From Pseudomonadota bacterium (GTDB lineage Bacteria > Pseudomonadota > Gammaproteobacteria > Steroidobacterales > Steroidobacteraceae), in the NCBI GenBank assembly GCA_003242275.1, contig QGUX01000061.1, forward strand, positions 1-14,516: a DNA stretch of 14,516 nt, in the 5' to 3' direction. The notes under the pieces are model-generated. The model was not told the origin of the DNA. It worked only from the letters and a program-made list of their open reading frames with translations, and made no database searches. Position 1 is the stretch's first letter. Every line of letters begins with the position of its first letter. Position numbers and translations under genes: made by a program. Positions 7,643-14,516 of the stretch are shown one piece after another.

Positions 7643-7698
7643 GTATCCCCCGATACGAGAACGCGAATCGGCGAAGGATAGCCGATCTGCCTGTTACC

Positions 7699-7711
7699 GG
7701 GAGTAACTCCC
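7699..7711. other. Short hairpin between ccmI and the dehydrogenase gene
   Basis: GGGAG (7699-7703) and CTCCC (7707-7711) form a five-pair stem with a TAA loop. It lies in the 92-base gap after the ccmI stop. There is no T-run on either side, so it is not a standard intrinsic terminator. At most it weakens read-through or protects a 3' end. I see no convincing promoter in the rest of the gap (7643-7734). Confidence 0.3.
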
Positions 7712-7734
7712 CCACACCTTCAGGAATCTTCCGC

Positions 7735-8787
7735 TCAGGGCTTGAGCTGGTTGATCTCGATGGCAGCGCGTTCACTGCCGCCGGCACGCACCACGATCAC
7801 GCCGAAAGGATCTCCGCTACGCGAAATGGCGCCACCGCCGTTGGCGATGCGTGCTTCGATTTCGAGCTCCTGCCCGGCGGTGAAGCCACTGCCCGCCAGC
7901 ATGGCGTCGGTGCTGCGCAGCTCCACGTCCTGCGGGAAGCGCGCGTCGAGGCGCTGGGCCGCGAGCGGCGGTCCGCGTTGCCCGGGAAGGCGCGCCACCA
8001 CGAACAAGGGCGCGCCGGCTGCCGCCTTGTCGGCCACCGCGGGCGACAGCGTGATCCGCAGCGGGACGCTCACCGGGGCAGCCGCCCCGCCGGTCGCATC
8101 CTGCGCGGCGGTGGCGCGGGCGCCTGCGCCGTCACCGTCCGCCTGCGCCGTCAGGCGCGACAGCGCGTCGATCTCCTGGATCTGTTCGGCAATGATGCGC
8201 GCCACCGCCTCGGGCGGATTGGCGGCCAGCAGCTTCCCGAAGCGCTCGCGCGCCAGCGGCAGCTCGTTGCGTTCGCGCGCCGCGAACGCGCTGTAGAACA
8301 GCGCCTTCACTGAATTCGGATCCACCTCCAGGGCCTGTTCGAACAGGCGCCCTGCCCGGCCCGCCAGGTCGCTGCGGCCGGATTCGAGCAGCGCTTCGGC
8401 AAGGCCCATCAGCGCATCGGCATTCCTGCCTCCCGCGAGGGTGTCGGCGCGCTGGTAGGCGCGCGCGGCGAGGTCGTACTGCTGGATCACCGAGTAGGAG
8501 CGGCCCAGCATGAGCCAGCCATCGAGATCGTCCGGCTCACGCTCCAGCCGCCGCGCGAGGCGCCCGATCATGGCCTGGGGAGAGTCGAGCGCCGGCTCCT
8601 CCTCGTGCCACTTGTAGGTGCTCCACAGCGGATAGAGCGCCGCGCCGCCGAGCAGCACCAGGAGCCCGATGATGCCGGCGCTTCGCCAGGCTTCCGGGGA
8701 GCCCTCGCGTTTCCTGAGCAGCGGATACAGCAGCGCGGTGAGCGTGGCCAGCGTCAGCAGGCCCGCGATGACGATGAAGCCGCTCAT
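7735..8787 (-). CDS. ccmI: Cytochrome c maturation protein CcmI (TPR apocytochrome chaperone)
   Basis: A protein of 350 residues. CcmI binds apocytochrome c C-termini and delivers them to the CcmF/CcmH heme ligation complex. The N-terminal membrane part has two helices (about 3-22 and 38-55) around a basic cytoplasmic loop (LLRKREGSPEAWR). The periplasmic part begins with the family pattern IGRLARRLEREPDDLDGWLM (73-92) and continues with TPR repeats to about 200 (LGRSYSVIQQYDLAARAYQR, then ALEVDPNSVKALFYSAFAA). After an Ala/Gly linker (215-240) comes a C-terminal beta-rich domain (VPLRITLSP to SRSGDPFGV), as in long gammaproteobacterial CcmI. The ATG overlaps the ccmH stop by four bases (8784-8787). 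It is last in the ccm cluster. Confidence 0.93.
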   Translation of the reverse strand: MSGFIVIAGLLTLATLTALLYPLLRKREGSPEAWRSAGIIGLLVLLGGAALYPLWSTYKWHEEEPALDSPQAMIGRLARRLEREPDDLDGWLMLGRSYSVIQQYDLAARAYQRADTLAGGRNADALMGLAEALLESGRSDLAGRAGRLFEQALEVDPNSVKALFYSAFAARERNELPLARERFGKLLAANPPEAVARIIAEQIQEIDALSRLTAQADGDGAGARATAAQDATGGAAAPVSVPLRITLSPAVADKAAAGAPLFVVARLPGQRGPPLAAQRLDARFPQDVELRSTDAMLAGSGFTAGQELEIEARIANGGGAISRSGDPFGVIVVRAGGSERAAIEINQLKP

Positions 8788-9209
8788 GGACGGGTCGACT
8801 CCTCGAGATCGGGGTCCGAATCATCGGTGGCCAGCAGCTTCCTGCGTTGCGCCACGATGCGCCATGCCACGGCCGCGCCGCCGAGCAGGAACAGCGCCGG
8901 CGCCAGCCACAGCCACGGGCTGCGCGGACGCAGCAGGATGATCTCGCCATAGCGGTCGACGAGGTACTGCTTGATCTCCTCGTCGCTCTTGCCGTCCTGG
9001 ATCATCGTGCGCACCTGGCGGCGGATGTCCACGGCGAACATGGCCGGCGTGTCGGCGACGGTCTCGCCCTGGCACTTCAGGCAGCGGAGCTCCTTGATGA
9101 GCGCCACGTAGCGCTCCTGCTGCGCGGGATCCTCCAGCCCCTCCGGATCGATGGCCGGCGCGGCCATGGCCAGCGCCAGCAGCGCGAAGAATGCGAACAG
9201 GCGCCTCAC
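8784..9209 (-). CDS. ccmH: Cytochrome c maturation protein CcmH (thiol-disulfide subunit)
   Basis: A protein of 141 residues. CcmH reduces or holds the CXXCH cysteines of apocytochrome c during heme attachment. It has a signal peptide or N-terminal helix (about 4-18), a three-helix periplasmic domain with LRCLKCQ (41-47, Cys43 and Cys46, the redox pair), VDRYGEIILLRP (84-95) of the family, and a C-terminal membrane helix (about 99-118) before a polar cytoplasmic tail. The start is GTG at 9209, which overlaps the ccmG stop as GTGA and has a strong GGAGG six bases upstream. The frame stays open far beyond but without family sequence. The length fits stand-alone CcmH without the fused TPR part seen in E. 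coli, whose role is filled here by the next gene, ccmI. Confidence 0.95.
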   Translation of the reverse strand: MRRLFAFFALLALAMAAPAIDPEGLEDPAQQERYVALIKELRCLKCQGETVADTPAMFAVDIRRQVRTMIQDGKSDEEIKQYLVDRYGEIILLRPRSPWLWLAPALFLLGGAAVAWRIVAQRRKLLATDDSDPDLEESTRP

Positions 9210-9736
9210 TGGCGGCCTCCCTCGACCAGCGGCAGCAGCTCCTCGCGCCAGCGCCGCGCGCTGACCGCGCCCACCACCTTCTCGACGATGATGCCCTCGG
9301 GATTCACCAGGAAGGACTCGGGCGCGCCGTACACGCCGAAGTCGATGGCCGTGTCGCCCTGCTTGTCGATGGCCACGGCCACGTAAGGATTGCCGAGCTC
9401 GGCCAGCCAGCGCCGCGCCGCCTCGTCGTCGTCCTTGTAGTCGAGGCCGATGATGCCGACCTTGCCTTCGCGCGCGATGTCCAGCAGCAGCGGATGCTCG
9501 GTGTAGCACTCCGGGCACCACGTGCCCCAGACGTTGACCAGCAGCCACCGGCCCTTGAAGTCCTCGCTGCGTACCATCTCACCAGGCTTGAGCAGGTCGG
9601 GCAGCTCGAAGGCCGGCATGGGCTTGCCGATCAGCGCCGAGGGCACCACGGCCTTCTCCGGCGCGCGCTTCAGCGCCACCGCGAACAGTGCGACCAGCAC
9701 GGCGAAGACCACCAGTGGAATGGCAAAACGGTTCAT
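9206..9736 (-). CDS. ccmG: Thiol:disulfide interchange protein CcmG/DsbE
   Basis: A membrane-anchored periplasmic thioredoxin-like protein of 176 residues that feeds electrons from the CcdA/DsbD route to keep apocytochrome or CcmH thiols reduced. It has an N-terminal anchor (about 5-22), then GKPMPAFELPDLL (37-49), and the thioredoxin active site NVWGTWCPECYTEHPLL with Cys74 and Cys77. The CcmG-specific acidic loop is LDYKDDDEAARRWL, and the cis-proline segment is GVYGAPESFLV. Length is normal. The ATG overlaps the ccmF stop by four bases (9733-9736), pointing to translational coupling. Confidence 0.96.
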   Translation of the reverse strand: MNRFAIPLVVFAVLVALFAVALKRAPEKAVVPSALIGKPMPAFELPDLLKPGEMVRSEDFKGRWLLVNVWGTWCPECYTEHPLLLDIAREGKVGIIGLDYKDDDEAARRWLAELGNPYVAVAIDKQGDTAIDFGVYGAPESFLVNPEGIIVEKVVGAVSARRWREELLPLVEGGRQ

Positions 9737-11703
9737 GCTTCGGCTGCCTTCAGCGGCACGCCGCCGGCCGCGGCATCCTTCTCCTCGACGCGCTCGCGCC
9801 GGCGGCGGTAGCGCTTGTCCAGCGTGGCGATGAAGCCGCCGAGGGCCATCAGCGCCGCGCCCAGCCAGACATAGCGCATCAGCGGGCGCACCTGCAGGCG
9901 CAGGCTCCAGCTTCCGCCACCGAGTTCCTCGCCCAGCGTGGCCAGCAGGTCACGCCGCCAGTTGATGCCCAGTGCCGCCTCGGCCAGGGCCTGGCCGGTG
10001 ACGAAGTAGTTGCGCCGCTCCGGCAGCAGCACGGACTCGCCGCCACCCTCCTCGCGCACCAGCACGCGGCCGCGGATGGCGGCGTAGTTCGGGCCGTCGG
10101 CCTCCTCCACGCCTTCGAAGCGGAAGGTGTAGTCGCCCAGCGTGACCTCCTGTCCCGGGCCCAGTGCCACGTCGCGCTCCACCATGGTCGATTCCATCAC
10201 CGTGATGCCGACGGTGATCACGCCCAGCCCGATGTGCGCCAGCGTCATGCCCACGATGGCCGGCGGAATCGACAGGCCGCGGCGCAGGCGGTCCAGCGGG
10301 TCGAACAGCGAGGACACCACGATCCACAGGCCCAGCACCGTGCCGATGGGGCCGAGCAGCGAGCGGTCGCCGTACACGCCCGTCACCAGCGCGAGGCCGA
10401 GCACCACGGACAGCGCCAGGCCGCCCCAGATGCGCGCGCGCGCCTCGCCGAGCTGGCCGCGCTTCCAGCGCGCGAACGTACCCAGCGACACCAGCGCCAG
10501 CAGCGGCAGCACGGGCAGCAGGAACATCGAATTGAAGTACGGCGGCCCCACCGACAGCGTGCCGCGCCCCGTGGCGTCGGCGATCAGCGGCGCCAGCGTG
10601 CCGCCGAACACCACCGCGGTGGCTACCACCAGCAGGATGTTGTTGAACAGCAGGAAGCTCTCGCGCGACACCAGGTCGAAGCCGGCCGAGGAGCGCAGCA
10701 GCGGCGCGCGCCACACGTACAGCGCCAGCGAGCCGCCGATGGTCAGCACCAGGAAGGCCAGGATGAACAGGCCCCTGCCCGGATCGGCCGCGAAGCTGTG
10801 CACCGAGGTCAGCACGCCCGAGCGCACCATGAAGGTGGCCAGCAGGCAGAACGAGAACGTCATGATGGCCAGCAGCAGCGTCCAGCTCTTGAACAGGCCG
10901 CGCTTGTCGGTGACCGCCAGCGAGTGGATCAGCGCCGTGCCCAGCAGCCACGGCATCAGGATGGAGTTCTCCACCGGGTCCCAGGCCCACCAGCCGCCCC
11001 AGCCCAGTTCGTAGTAGGCCCACCAGCTGCCCACGGCGATGCCCAGCGTCAGGAACATCCACGCCACCGTGGTCCAGGGGCGCGTCCAGCGCGCCCACAC
11101 CTGGTCGAGCCTGCCCTCGATCATCGCCGCGCAGGCGAAGGCGAAAGCCACCGAGAAGCCCACGTAGCCCACGTACAGCAGCGGCGGGTGGATGGTGAGG
11201 GCCACGTCCTGCAGCACCGGGTTCAGGTCCACGCCGTCCGGCAGCGCCGGCTGCAGGCGCTCGAAGGGATTGGAGGTGGCCAGCGAGAACAGCAGGAAGC
11301 CGGCGCTGATCACGCCCAGCACACCCAGCACGCGCGCCACGAAGGTGCGCGGCAGCGAGGAGGAGCAGGCCGCCACGGCCAGTGTCCACACCGACAGCAC
11401 GAACACCCAGAACAGCATGCTGCCCTCGTGGTTGCCCCAGGTGGCCGCGATGCGGAAGTACACCGGCAGTGCCGAGTTGGAATTGGCCGCGACCAGCCGC
11501 ACCGAGAAGTCGTTGTGCACGAAGGCCCATACCAGGCAGCCGAAGGCCAGCGCCAGCAGCACGAACTGCCCGGCCACCGCCGGGTACACGGCCTGCATCC
11601 AGCGCTGCTGCCCGCGCCAGGATCCGGCGAGGCCGAAGAAGGTCTGCGCCGCCGCCAGCAGCAACGCGAGGATCATCGCGTACTGTCCGATCTCGGGGAT
11701 CAT
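9733..11703 (-). CDS. ccmF: Heme lyase subunit CcmF
   Basis: A polytopic inner-membrane protein of 656 residues, the core of the cytochrome c synthetase that takes heme from CcmE and joins it to apocytochrome c. Visible marks: ATWGNHEGSMLFWV (87-100), a conserved His172 in LTIHPPLLYVGYVG, the tryptophan-rich WWD heme-handling motif GWGGWWAWDPVENS (234-247), and His260 in LGTALIHSLAV. A large periplasmic loop near the C-terminus (about 530-620, LGPGQEVTLGDYTFRFEGVE) precedes the last helix and a basic tail. The length is typical. The open frame reaches 11763, but MIPEIGQYAM at 11703 is the family start, with GGAG about 11 bases upstream. The gap to ccmE is 16 bases. Confidence 0.97.
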   Translation of the reverse strand: MIPEIGQYAMILALLLAAAQTFFGLAGSWRGQQRWMQAVYPAVAGQFVLLALAFGCLVWAFVHNDFSVRLVAANSNSALPVYFRIAATWGNHEGSMLFWVFVLSVWTLAVAACSSSLPRTFVARVLGVLGVISAGFLLFSLATSNPFERLQPALPDGVDLNPVLQDVALTIHPPLLYVGYVGFSVAFAFACAAMIEGRLDQVWARWTRPWTTVAWMFLTLGIAVGSWWAYYELGWGGWWAWDPVENSILMPWLLGTALIHSLAVTDKRGLFKSWTLLLAIMTFSFCLLATFMVRSGVLTSVHSFAADPGRGLFILAFLVLTIGGSLALYVWRAPLLRSSAGFDLVSRESFLLFNNILLVVATAVVFGGTLAPLIADATGRGTLSVGPPYFNSMFLLPVLPLLALVSLGTFARWKRGQLGEARARIWGGLALSVVLGLALVTGVYGDRSLLGPIGTVLGLWIVVSSLFDPLDRLRRGLSIPPAIVGMTLAHIGLGVITVGITVMESTMVERDVALGPGQEVTLGDYTFRFEGVEEADGPNYAAIRGRVLVREEGGGESVLLPERRNYFVTGQALAEAALGINWRRDLLATLGEELGGGSWSLRLQVRPLMRYVWLGAALMALGGFIATLDKRYRRRRERVEEKDAAAGGVPLKAAEA

Positions 11704-11719
11704 GTCGGGAACTGCTCCG

Positions 11720-12178
11720 CTACTGCTGCCGTGGCGCCGGCGGGTTTTCCAGGCGCGATTCACCCCGGCGCAGCGATTCCTGCACGGCCGGCGGCATGTA
11801 GTTCTCGTCGTGCTTGGCCAGCACCTCGTCGGCCACGAACACGCCGTCCTCGTTCAGGCGGCCATTGGCCACCACGCCCGAATTCTCCTTGAACAGGTCG
11901 GGCAGCACGCGGTCGTAGACCACCGGCACCTCGGCCTGGTAGTCGGTGACCACGAAACGCACCTCGAGCGAGCCGGGCGTGCGCTGCACGCTGCCCGGCT
12001 TGACCATGCCGCCGAGCTGGAAGCGCTGGCCGGGCCTGCGCGCGCCGGCGGCGACCTCCGCCGGGGGCGTGTAGCCGATGCTGAAATTGAACGACAGCAT
12101 GGCCAGGGTCACCGCGATGGCCACGCCGGCCACGATGCCCAGCACCATGAACAGCCGCCGCTTCTGCACCGGCGTCAT
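11720..12178 (-). CDS. ccmE: Heme chaperone CcmE
   Basis: A periplasmic heme carrier of 152 residues anchored by one N-terminal helix (MVLGIVAGVAIAVTLAML, 11-28). It binds heme covalently through a histidine and passes it to CcmF. The OB-fold domain shows RFQLGGMVKPGSV (52-64), the FVVTDY strand (75-80), LPDLFKENSGVVANG (92-106) and the heme site LAKHDENYMPP (120-130) with attachment His123 and Tyr127. This is the histidine form, not the cysteine variant of some archaea and sulfate reducers. The ATG at 12178 overlaps the ccmD stop by four bases. An open frame continues upstream, but MTPVQKRRL is the family start. Confidence 0.97.
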   Translation of the reverse strand: MTPVQKRRLFMVLGIVAGVAIAVTLAMLSFNFSIGYTPPAEVAAGARRPGQRFQLGGMVKPGSVQRTPGSLEVRFVVTDYQAEVPVVYDRVLPDLFKENSGVVANGRLNEDGVFVADEVLAKHDENYMPPAVQESLRRGESRLENPPAPRQQ

Positions 12179-12339
12179 GACGGGTGCTCCTGCATGGCGA
12201 GGCGGCGGCGGGCCTCCTCGCGCGCGGCACGAAGCTGGCGGCGCGCGACCCACACGTTCAGCCACAGCGCGCCGATGGCGATCACGTAGGCCGGCCACAC
12301 GAACACGCCGTAGCCCTTCATGTCGAGGAAGTCCATCAT
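12175..12339 (-). CDS. ccmD: Small membrane protein CcmD
   Basis: A protein of 54 residues with one membrane helix (VFVWPAYVIAIGALWLNVWV, about 12-31) and a basic cytoplasmic tail rich in Arg and Ala (ARRQLRAAREEARRRL). CcmD stabilises the CcmAB-CcmC-CcmE complex and helps release heme-loaded CcmE. The opening MDFLDMKGYGVFVWPAYV fits the family pattern of an MGGYGxFVWxAY-like start. The start is ATG at 12339, overlapping the ccmC stop by four bases; a second ATG follows directly at 12336. The stop overlaps the ccmE start. The real gene is far shorter than the open frame it lies in. Confidence 0.93.
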   Translation of the reverse strand: MMDFLDMKGYGVFVWPAYVIAIGALWLNVWVARRQLRAAREEARRRLAMQEHPS

Positions 12340-13085
12340 GCCGCCTCCGCGCGCGCGAGTTCCTCGCGCAACCAGGCGCCGCCGCGTTCGCGGCGCAGCA
12401 CCTCGGCGCGGGCGCGCATCAGCATCAGGCCGATGAAGTAGAACGTGTGGGCGAGGATCATCACCAGCAGCGGCCAGAGCATGGCGCCCGGCATCGACGG
12501 GCCGTCGGCGCGCAGCAGCGTCGGCGCCTGGTGCAGCGAGTTCCACCACTCCACCGAGTAATGCACGATGGGCACGTTCACCACGCCGACGATGGCCAGC
12601 ACGGCGCTGGCGCGGTCGGCGCGGTCGCGATCCTCGATGGCGCCGCGCAGCGCGATGTAGCCGATGAAGAAGAACAGCACGAACAGCTGCGAGACCAGGC
12701 GAGGATCCCAGGTCCACCATGTGCCCCAGGTGGGCTCGCCCCAGATCATGCCGGTGACCAGCGAGACGGCGGTGAAGCTCGCGCCCGCCGGCGCGCAGGC
12801 CGCGGCCACGGCGTGCGCCACCTTGATGCGCCAGATCAACCCCACGGCGGCGGCGATCGCCATCCAGGTGTAGGTCATCAGCGCCAGGTACGAGGATGGC
12901 ACGTGCACGTAGATGATGCGGTAGACCTCGCTCTGGTAGTAATCCACCGGTGCCAGGAACAGGCCGCCGTACAGCCCCGCCACCAGCAGCACGATGGCGA
13001 TGCCCATGAACCACGGCGCCCACCTGCCCGCGAAGCGGTAGAAGTACGGCGGGGAGCCGAAGCGATGGAACCAGGTCCAGGTCAT
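12336..13085 (-). CDS. ccmC: Heme export/handling protein CcmC
   Basis: A protein of 249 residues with six predicted membrane helices. CcmC binds heme on the periplasmic face and loads it onto CcmE. The WWD motif is TWGTWWTWDPRL (119-130), flanked by conserved His61 (YVHVPSSYLALM) and His175 (VPIVHYSVEWWNSLH). The N-terminal FGSPPYFYRF is also typical. The start at 13085 is nine bases after the ccmB stop; GGAG, inside the end of ccmB, lies about 12 bases upstream. Length is as expected. Confidence 0.97.
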   Translation of the reverse strand: MTWTWFHRFGSPPYFYRFAGRWAPWFMGIAIVLLVAGLYGGLFLAPVDYYQSEVYRIIYVHVPSSYLALMTYTWMAIAAAVGLIWRIKVAHAVAAACAPAGASFTAVSLVTGMIWGEPTWGTWWTWDPRLVSQLFVLFFFIGYIALRGAIEDRDRADRASAVLAIVGVVNVPIVHYSVEWWNSLHQAPTLLRADGPSMPGAMLWPLLVMILAHTFYFIGLMLMRARAEVLRRERGGAWLREELARAEAA

Positions 13086-13094
13086 CCGCGAATT

Positions 13095-13781
13095 TTACTC
13101 CATGCTGATGCGCACCGCCGCCGCCGCGGCCAGCGGCGCCAGCGTCAGCGACAGCACGCCCAGGGACGCCAGCAGCAGCAATGCGCCCATGGTTTCTTCC
13201 CCGGTCATCGCCCACATCGTGGCGCGCGCGCCGAACACCAGCACGGGCATCACCAGCGGCAGCACCAGCAGCGACAGCAGCGCGCCGCCGCGGCGCGTGC
13301 CCAGCGTGAGGGCCGCCCCGATGGCGCCGACCAGGCTGAGGGTCACGCTGCCCAGGAGCAGTGCCAGCAGCACGCCCGGCACCGAGGTCACCGGGGCGCC
13401 CAGCGCCAGCACCGCCACCGGGCCCGCGAGCACCAGCGGCAGGCCGGTGAGCATCCAGTGCGTGGCTGTCTTGGCGAGCAGCAGCGCAGTGAATGATTGT
13501 CCAGACAGCGCGAACTGCTCCAAAGTTCCGTCGCGGGCGTCCTCGCGGTAGAGGAATTCCAGCGCCAGCAGTGACGCCAGCAGCAGCGAAACCCACAGCG
13601 CCGCCGGCGCCAGCTCGCGCAGTCGCTCGGGCTCGGGGCTCAGGGCCAGCGGGAACAGCAGGCAGACCAGCACGAAGAATCCCAGCGGCTGCAGCCATTC
13701 GCCCGGACGGCGCGCGGCCAGCAGCAGGTCGCGGCGCATCACCGCGGCAGCGGCGGAAAGGGCCGTGGCGCGGGGAGTCAT
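13095..13781 (-). CDS. ccmB: Heme ABC exporter membrane subunit CcmB
   Basis: A protein of 228 residues with six predicted helices, the membrane partner of the ATPase CcmA; together with CcmC it powers release of heme-CcmE. Family marks: an N-terminal RRDLLLAARRPGEWLQPLGF, the cytoplasmic loop ALEFLYREDARDGTLEQFAL (73-92), and a C-terminal half of alternating hydrophobic stretches (VTLSLVGAIGAALTLGTRRG, then LLVLPLVMPVLVFGA). The ATG overlaps the ccmA stop by four bases (13778-13781). Length is normal. Confidence 0.96.
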   Translation of the reverse strand: MTPRATALSAAAAVMRRDLLLAARRPGEWLQPLGFFVLVCLLFPLALSPEPERLRELAPAALWVSLLLASLLALEFLYREDARDGTLEQFALSGQSFTALLLAKTATHWMLTGLPLVLAGPVAVLALGAPVTSVPGVLLALLLGSVTLSLVGAIGAALTLGTRRGGALLSLLVLPLVMPVLVFGARATMWAMTGEETMGALLLLASLGVLSLTLAPLAAAAAVRISME

Positions 13782-14407
13782 GGCAGGGGCTCCCCTGGCG
13801 AGTGCCAGAAGCGGCAGTCGGCGCCCGGCAGTTCGATGGGGCGGTGCGTGGCGAGCAGCGCCATGCCGCCCGCCGCCAGGTGCGCCCGGAGCAGGCGCGT
13901 GAACACTTCCTGGCCGGCGGCGTCGAGGTTGGTCACCGGTTCATCCAGCAGCCACAGCTTCGCGTCCCACAGCGACAGGCGCGCCAGCGCCACGCGGCGC
14001 TTCTGGCCCGCCGAGAAGTGGCGCACCGGCAGCCGCGCACCGACGCCGCCCAGGCCCACTTCCTCCAGCGCCTGGCGCAGCCGGCCGGCGTCGGGCCGCG
14101 TGCGCAGTGCGCAGGCGAAGCGCAGGTTCTCCTCGGCCGACAGGTCGTCCTTCAGCGCATTGTCGTGGCCCAGGTAGGCCAGGTCGCGGCAGAAGGCCTG
14201 GCGGTCCTCGCGCACCGCGCGGCCCTGCCACTGGATGCTGCCTTCCTCCGCGTACAGGAACCCGGCCAGGCAGCGCAGCAGCGAGGTCTTGCCGGTGCCA
14301 TTGGGCCAGAGCAGCTGCAGCAGCTGCCCGGCAGCGATGCCGAAGGTCAGGCCCCTGAGCAGGTGGCGGTCGCCGCGCCACAGGTGCAGTTTGGTTACTT
14401 GGAGCAA
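13778..14407 (-). CDS. ccmA: Heme ABC exporter ATP-binding subunit CcmA
   Basis: An ABC ATPase of 209 residues. Its motifs are present: Walker A WPNGTGKT (34-41), Q-loop region near LGHDN (79-83), signature FSAGQKRR (131-138, the usual CcmA form of LSGGQ), Walker B LWLLDEP (151-157), the D-loop, and the switch His188 in LATHRP. Oddly, the first Walker A glycine is replaced by Trp34. A single G-to-T change from GGG would cause this. The frame stays open to an ATG at 14449, but that lies inside the tRNA-Leu gene. The first plausible start outside it is TTG 14407, which gives LLQVTKLHLWRGDRHLL, the normal family N-terminus. Its RBS is weak. The gene begins 15 bases after the tRNA, so it is probably read from the tRNA promoter or from one outside the window. 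Confidence 0.94.
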   Translation of the reverse strand: MLQVTKLHLWRGDRHLLRGLTFGIAAGQLLQLLWPNGTGKTSLLRCLAGFLYAEEGSIQWQGRAVREDRQAFCRDLAYLGHDNALKDDLSAEENLRFACALRTRPDAGRLRQALEEVGLGGVGARLPVRHFSAGQKRRVALARLSLWDAKLWLLDEPVTNLDAAGQEVFTRLLRAHLAAGGMALLATHRPIELPGADCRFWHSPGEPLP

Positions 14408-14421
14408 TTCGTCACTTCTTG

Positions 14422-14508
14422 TGGTGCGGACGGCGGGACTCGAACCCACACTTCCTTGCGGAAAGCAGATTTTAAGTCTGCTGCGTCTACCAGTTTCGCC
14501 ACGTCCGC
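14422..14508 (-). tRNA. tRNA-Leu(UAA)
   Basis: The minus strand folds as an 87-base class II tRNA. The acceptor stem GCGGACG (5' end at 14508) pairs with CGTCCGC (14426-14432), followed by discriminator A and an encoded CCA (14422-14424). The anticodon stem GCAGA/TCTGC closes the loop CTTAAAA, giving anticodon TAA, which reads UUA (and UUG by wobble). The T loop GGTTCGAGTCC is standard and the long variable arm fits leucine tRNA. Only eight bases remain to the window edge, so its promoter is not visible. Confidence 0.97.
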
Positions 14509-14516
14509 CTGGAAGA

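Noticed and set aside
5384..7681. A 765-codon open frame on the plus strand
   Set aside because: It is antisense to the clearly recognised PQQ dehydrogenase. Its translation is His/Arg/Ala/Val-rich low-information sequence with no domain, as expected from the GC-rich third-position bias of the real gene.
7699..7711. Rho-independent terminator after ccmI
   Set aside because: The stem is only five pairs and no T-run follows on either strand. Kept only as a short hairpin.
9688..11892. A 734-codon open frame on the plus strand
   Set aside because: Antisense to ccmF, rich in Gln/His/Arg/Ala, with no recognisable family. A shadow of codon bias.
12175..13698. A 507-codon minus-strand frame ending at the ccmD stop
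   Set aside because: Only its last 54 codons (ccmD) look like a real protein. The upstream part is out-of-frame ccmB and ccmC.
14408..14449. ATG 14449 as the ccmA start
   Set aside because: It lies inside tRNA-Leu(UAA). The residues it would add are tRNA sequence and do not match CcmA N-termini.
14422..14508. tRNA-Leu 3' end as an integration site of a mobile element
   Set aside because: The DNA that follows is the conserved ccm cluster. No integrase and no repeat of the tRNA 3' end were seen in the window.
1..14516. Defence system, CRISPR array, prophage, biosynthetic cluster or other undescribed system
   Set aside because: No direct-repeat array, transposase, integrase, nuclease or assembly-line enzyme was recognised. 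Nearly all sequence is explained by known families.

Overview
The window is a compact, very GC-rich stretch from a Gram-negative bacterium, most likely a gammaproteobacterium. Support for this is the complete System I cytochrome c maturation cluster in the order ccmABCDEFGHI, with ccmH and ccmI as separate genes, plus Sec, Tat and lipoprotein export signals and a CCA-encoding tRNA-Leu. A Xanthomonadales, Nevskiales or Steroidobacterales-like organism would fit, but the sequence alone does not settle it. No intergenic gap exceeds about 130 bases. Almost everything is on the minus strand; the only plus-strand gene is a damaged serine protease.

From right to left, which is the direction of transcription: a tRNA-Leu(UAA) lies at 14422-14508. 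Fifteen bases after it ccmA begins, and ccmA to ccmI run to 7735 with mostly 4-base stop/start overlaps. CcmAB and CcmCD export and handle heme, CcmE carries it covalently, CcmF and CcmH/I ligate it to apocytochromes, and CcmG supplies reductant. After a 92-base gap comes a PQQ-dependent quinohemoprotein alcohol dehydrogenase with a C-terminal cytochrome c domain (5441-7642). This is an obvious client of the ccm system. It is followed 25 bases later by a small 2OG-Fe(II) oxygenase-like gene (4798-5415).

The left part holds a trypsin/HtrA-like serine protease on the plus strand (from 3576), broken by at least two single-base deletions. Divergent from it is a minus-strand group: a Tat-exported short-chain dehydrogenase (2383-3447), 5-formyltetrahydrofolate cyclo-ligase (1767-2375), a signal-peptide-bearing predicted SAM methyltransferase (941-1684), and an MFS transporter that is frameshifted and runs off the left edge (1-907).

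I see no phage, IS element, CRISPR array, defence cassette or biosynthetic cluster, and no clear candidate for an undescribed system. The points most worth a second look are the frameshifts confined to the protease and the transporter, the two exported Rossmann-fold enzymes whose cofactors are normally cytoplasmic, the CcmA Walker A variant, the tRNA-ccmA junction, and the Pro/Gly-rich tail of the dehydrogenase next to a dioxygenase gene.
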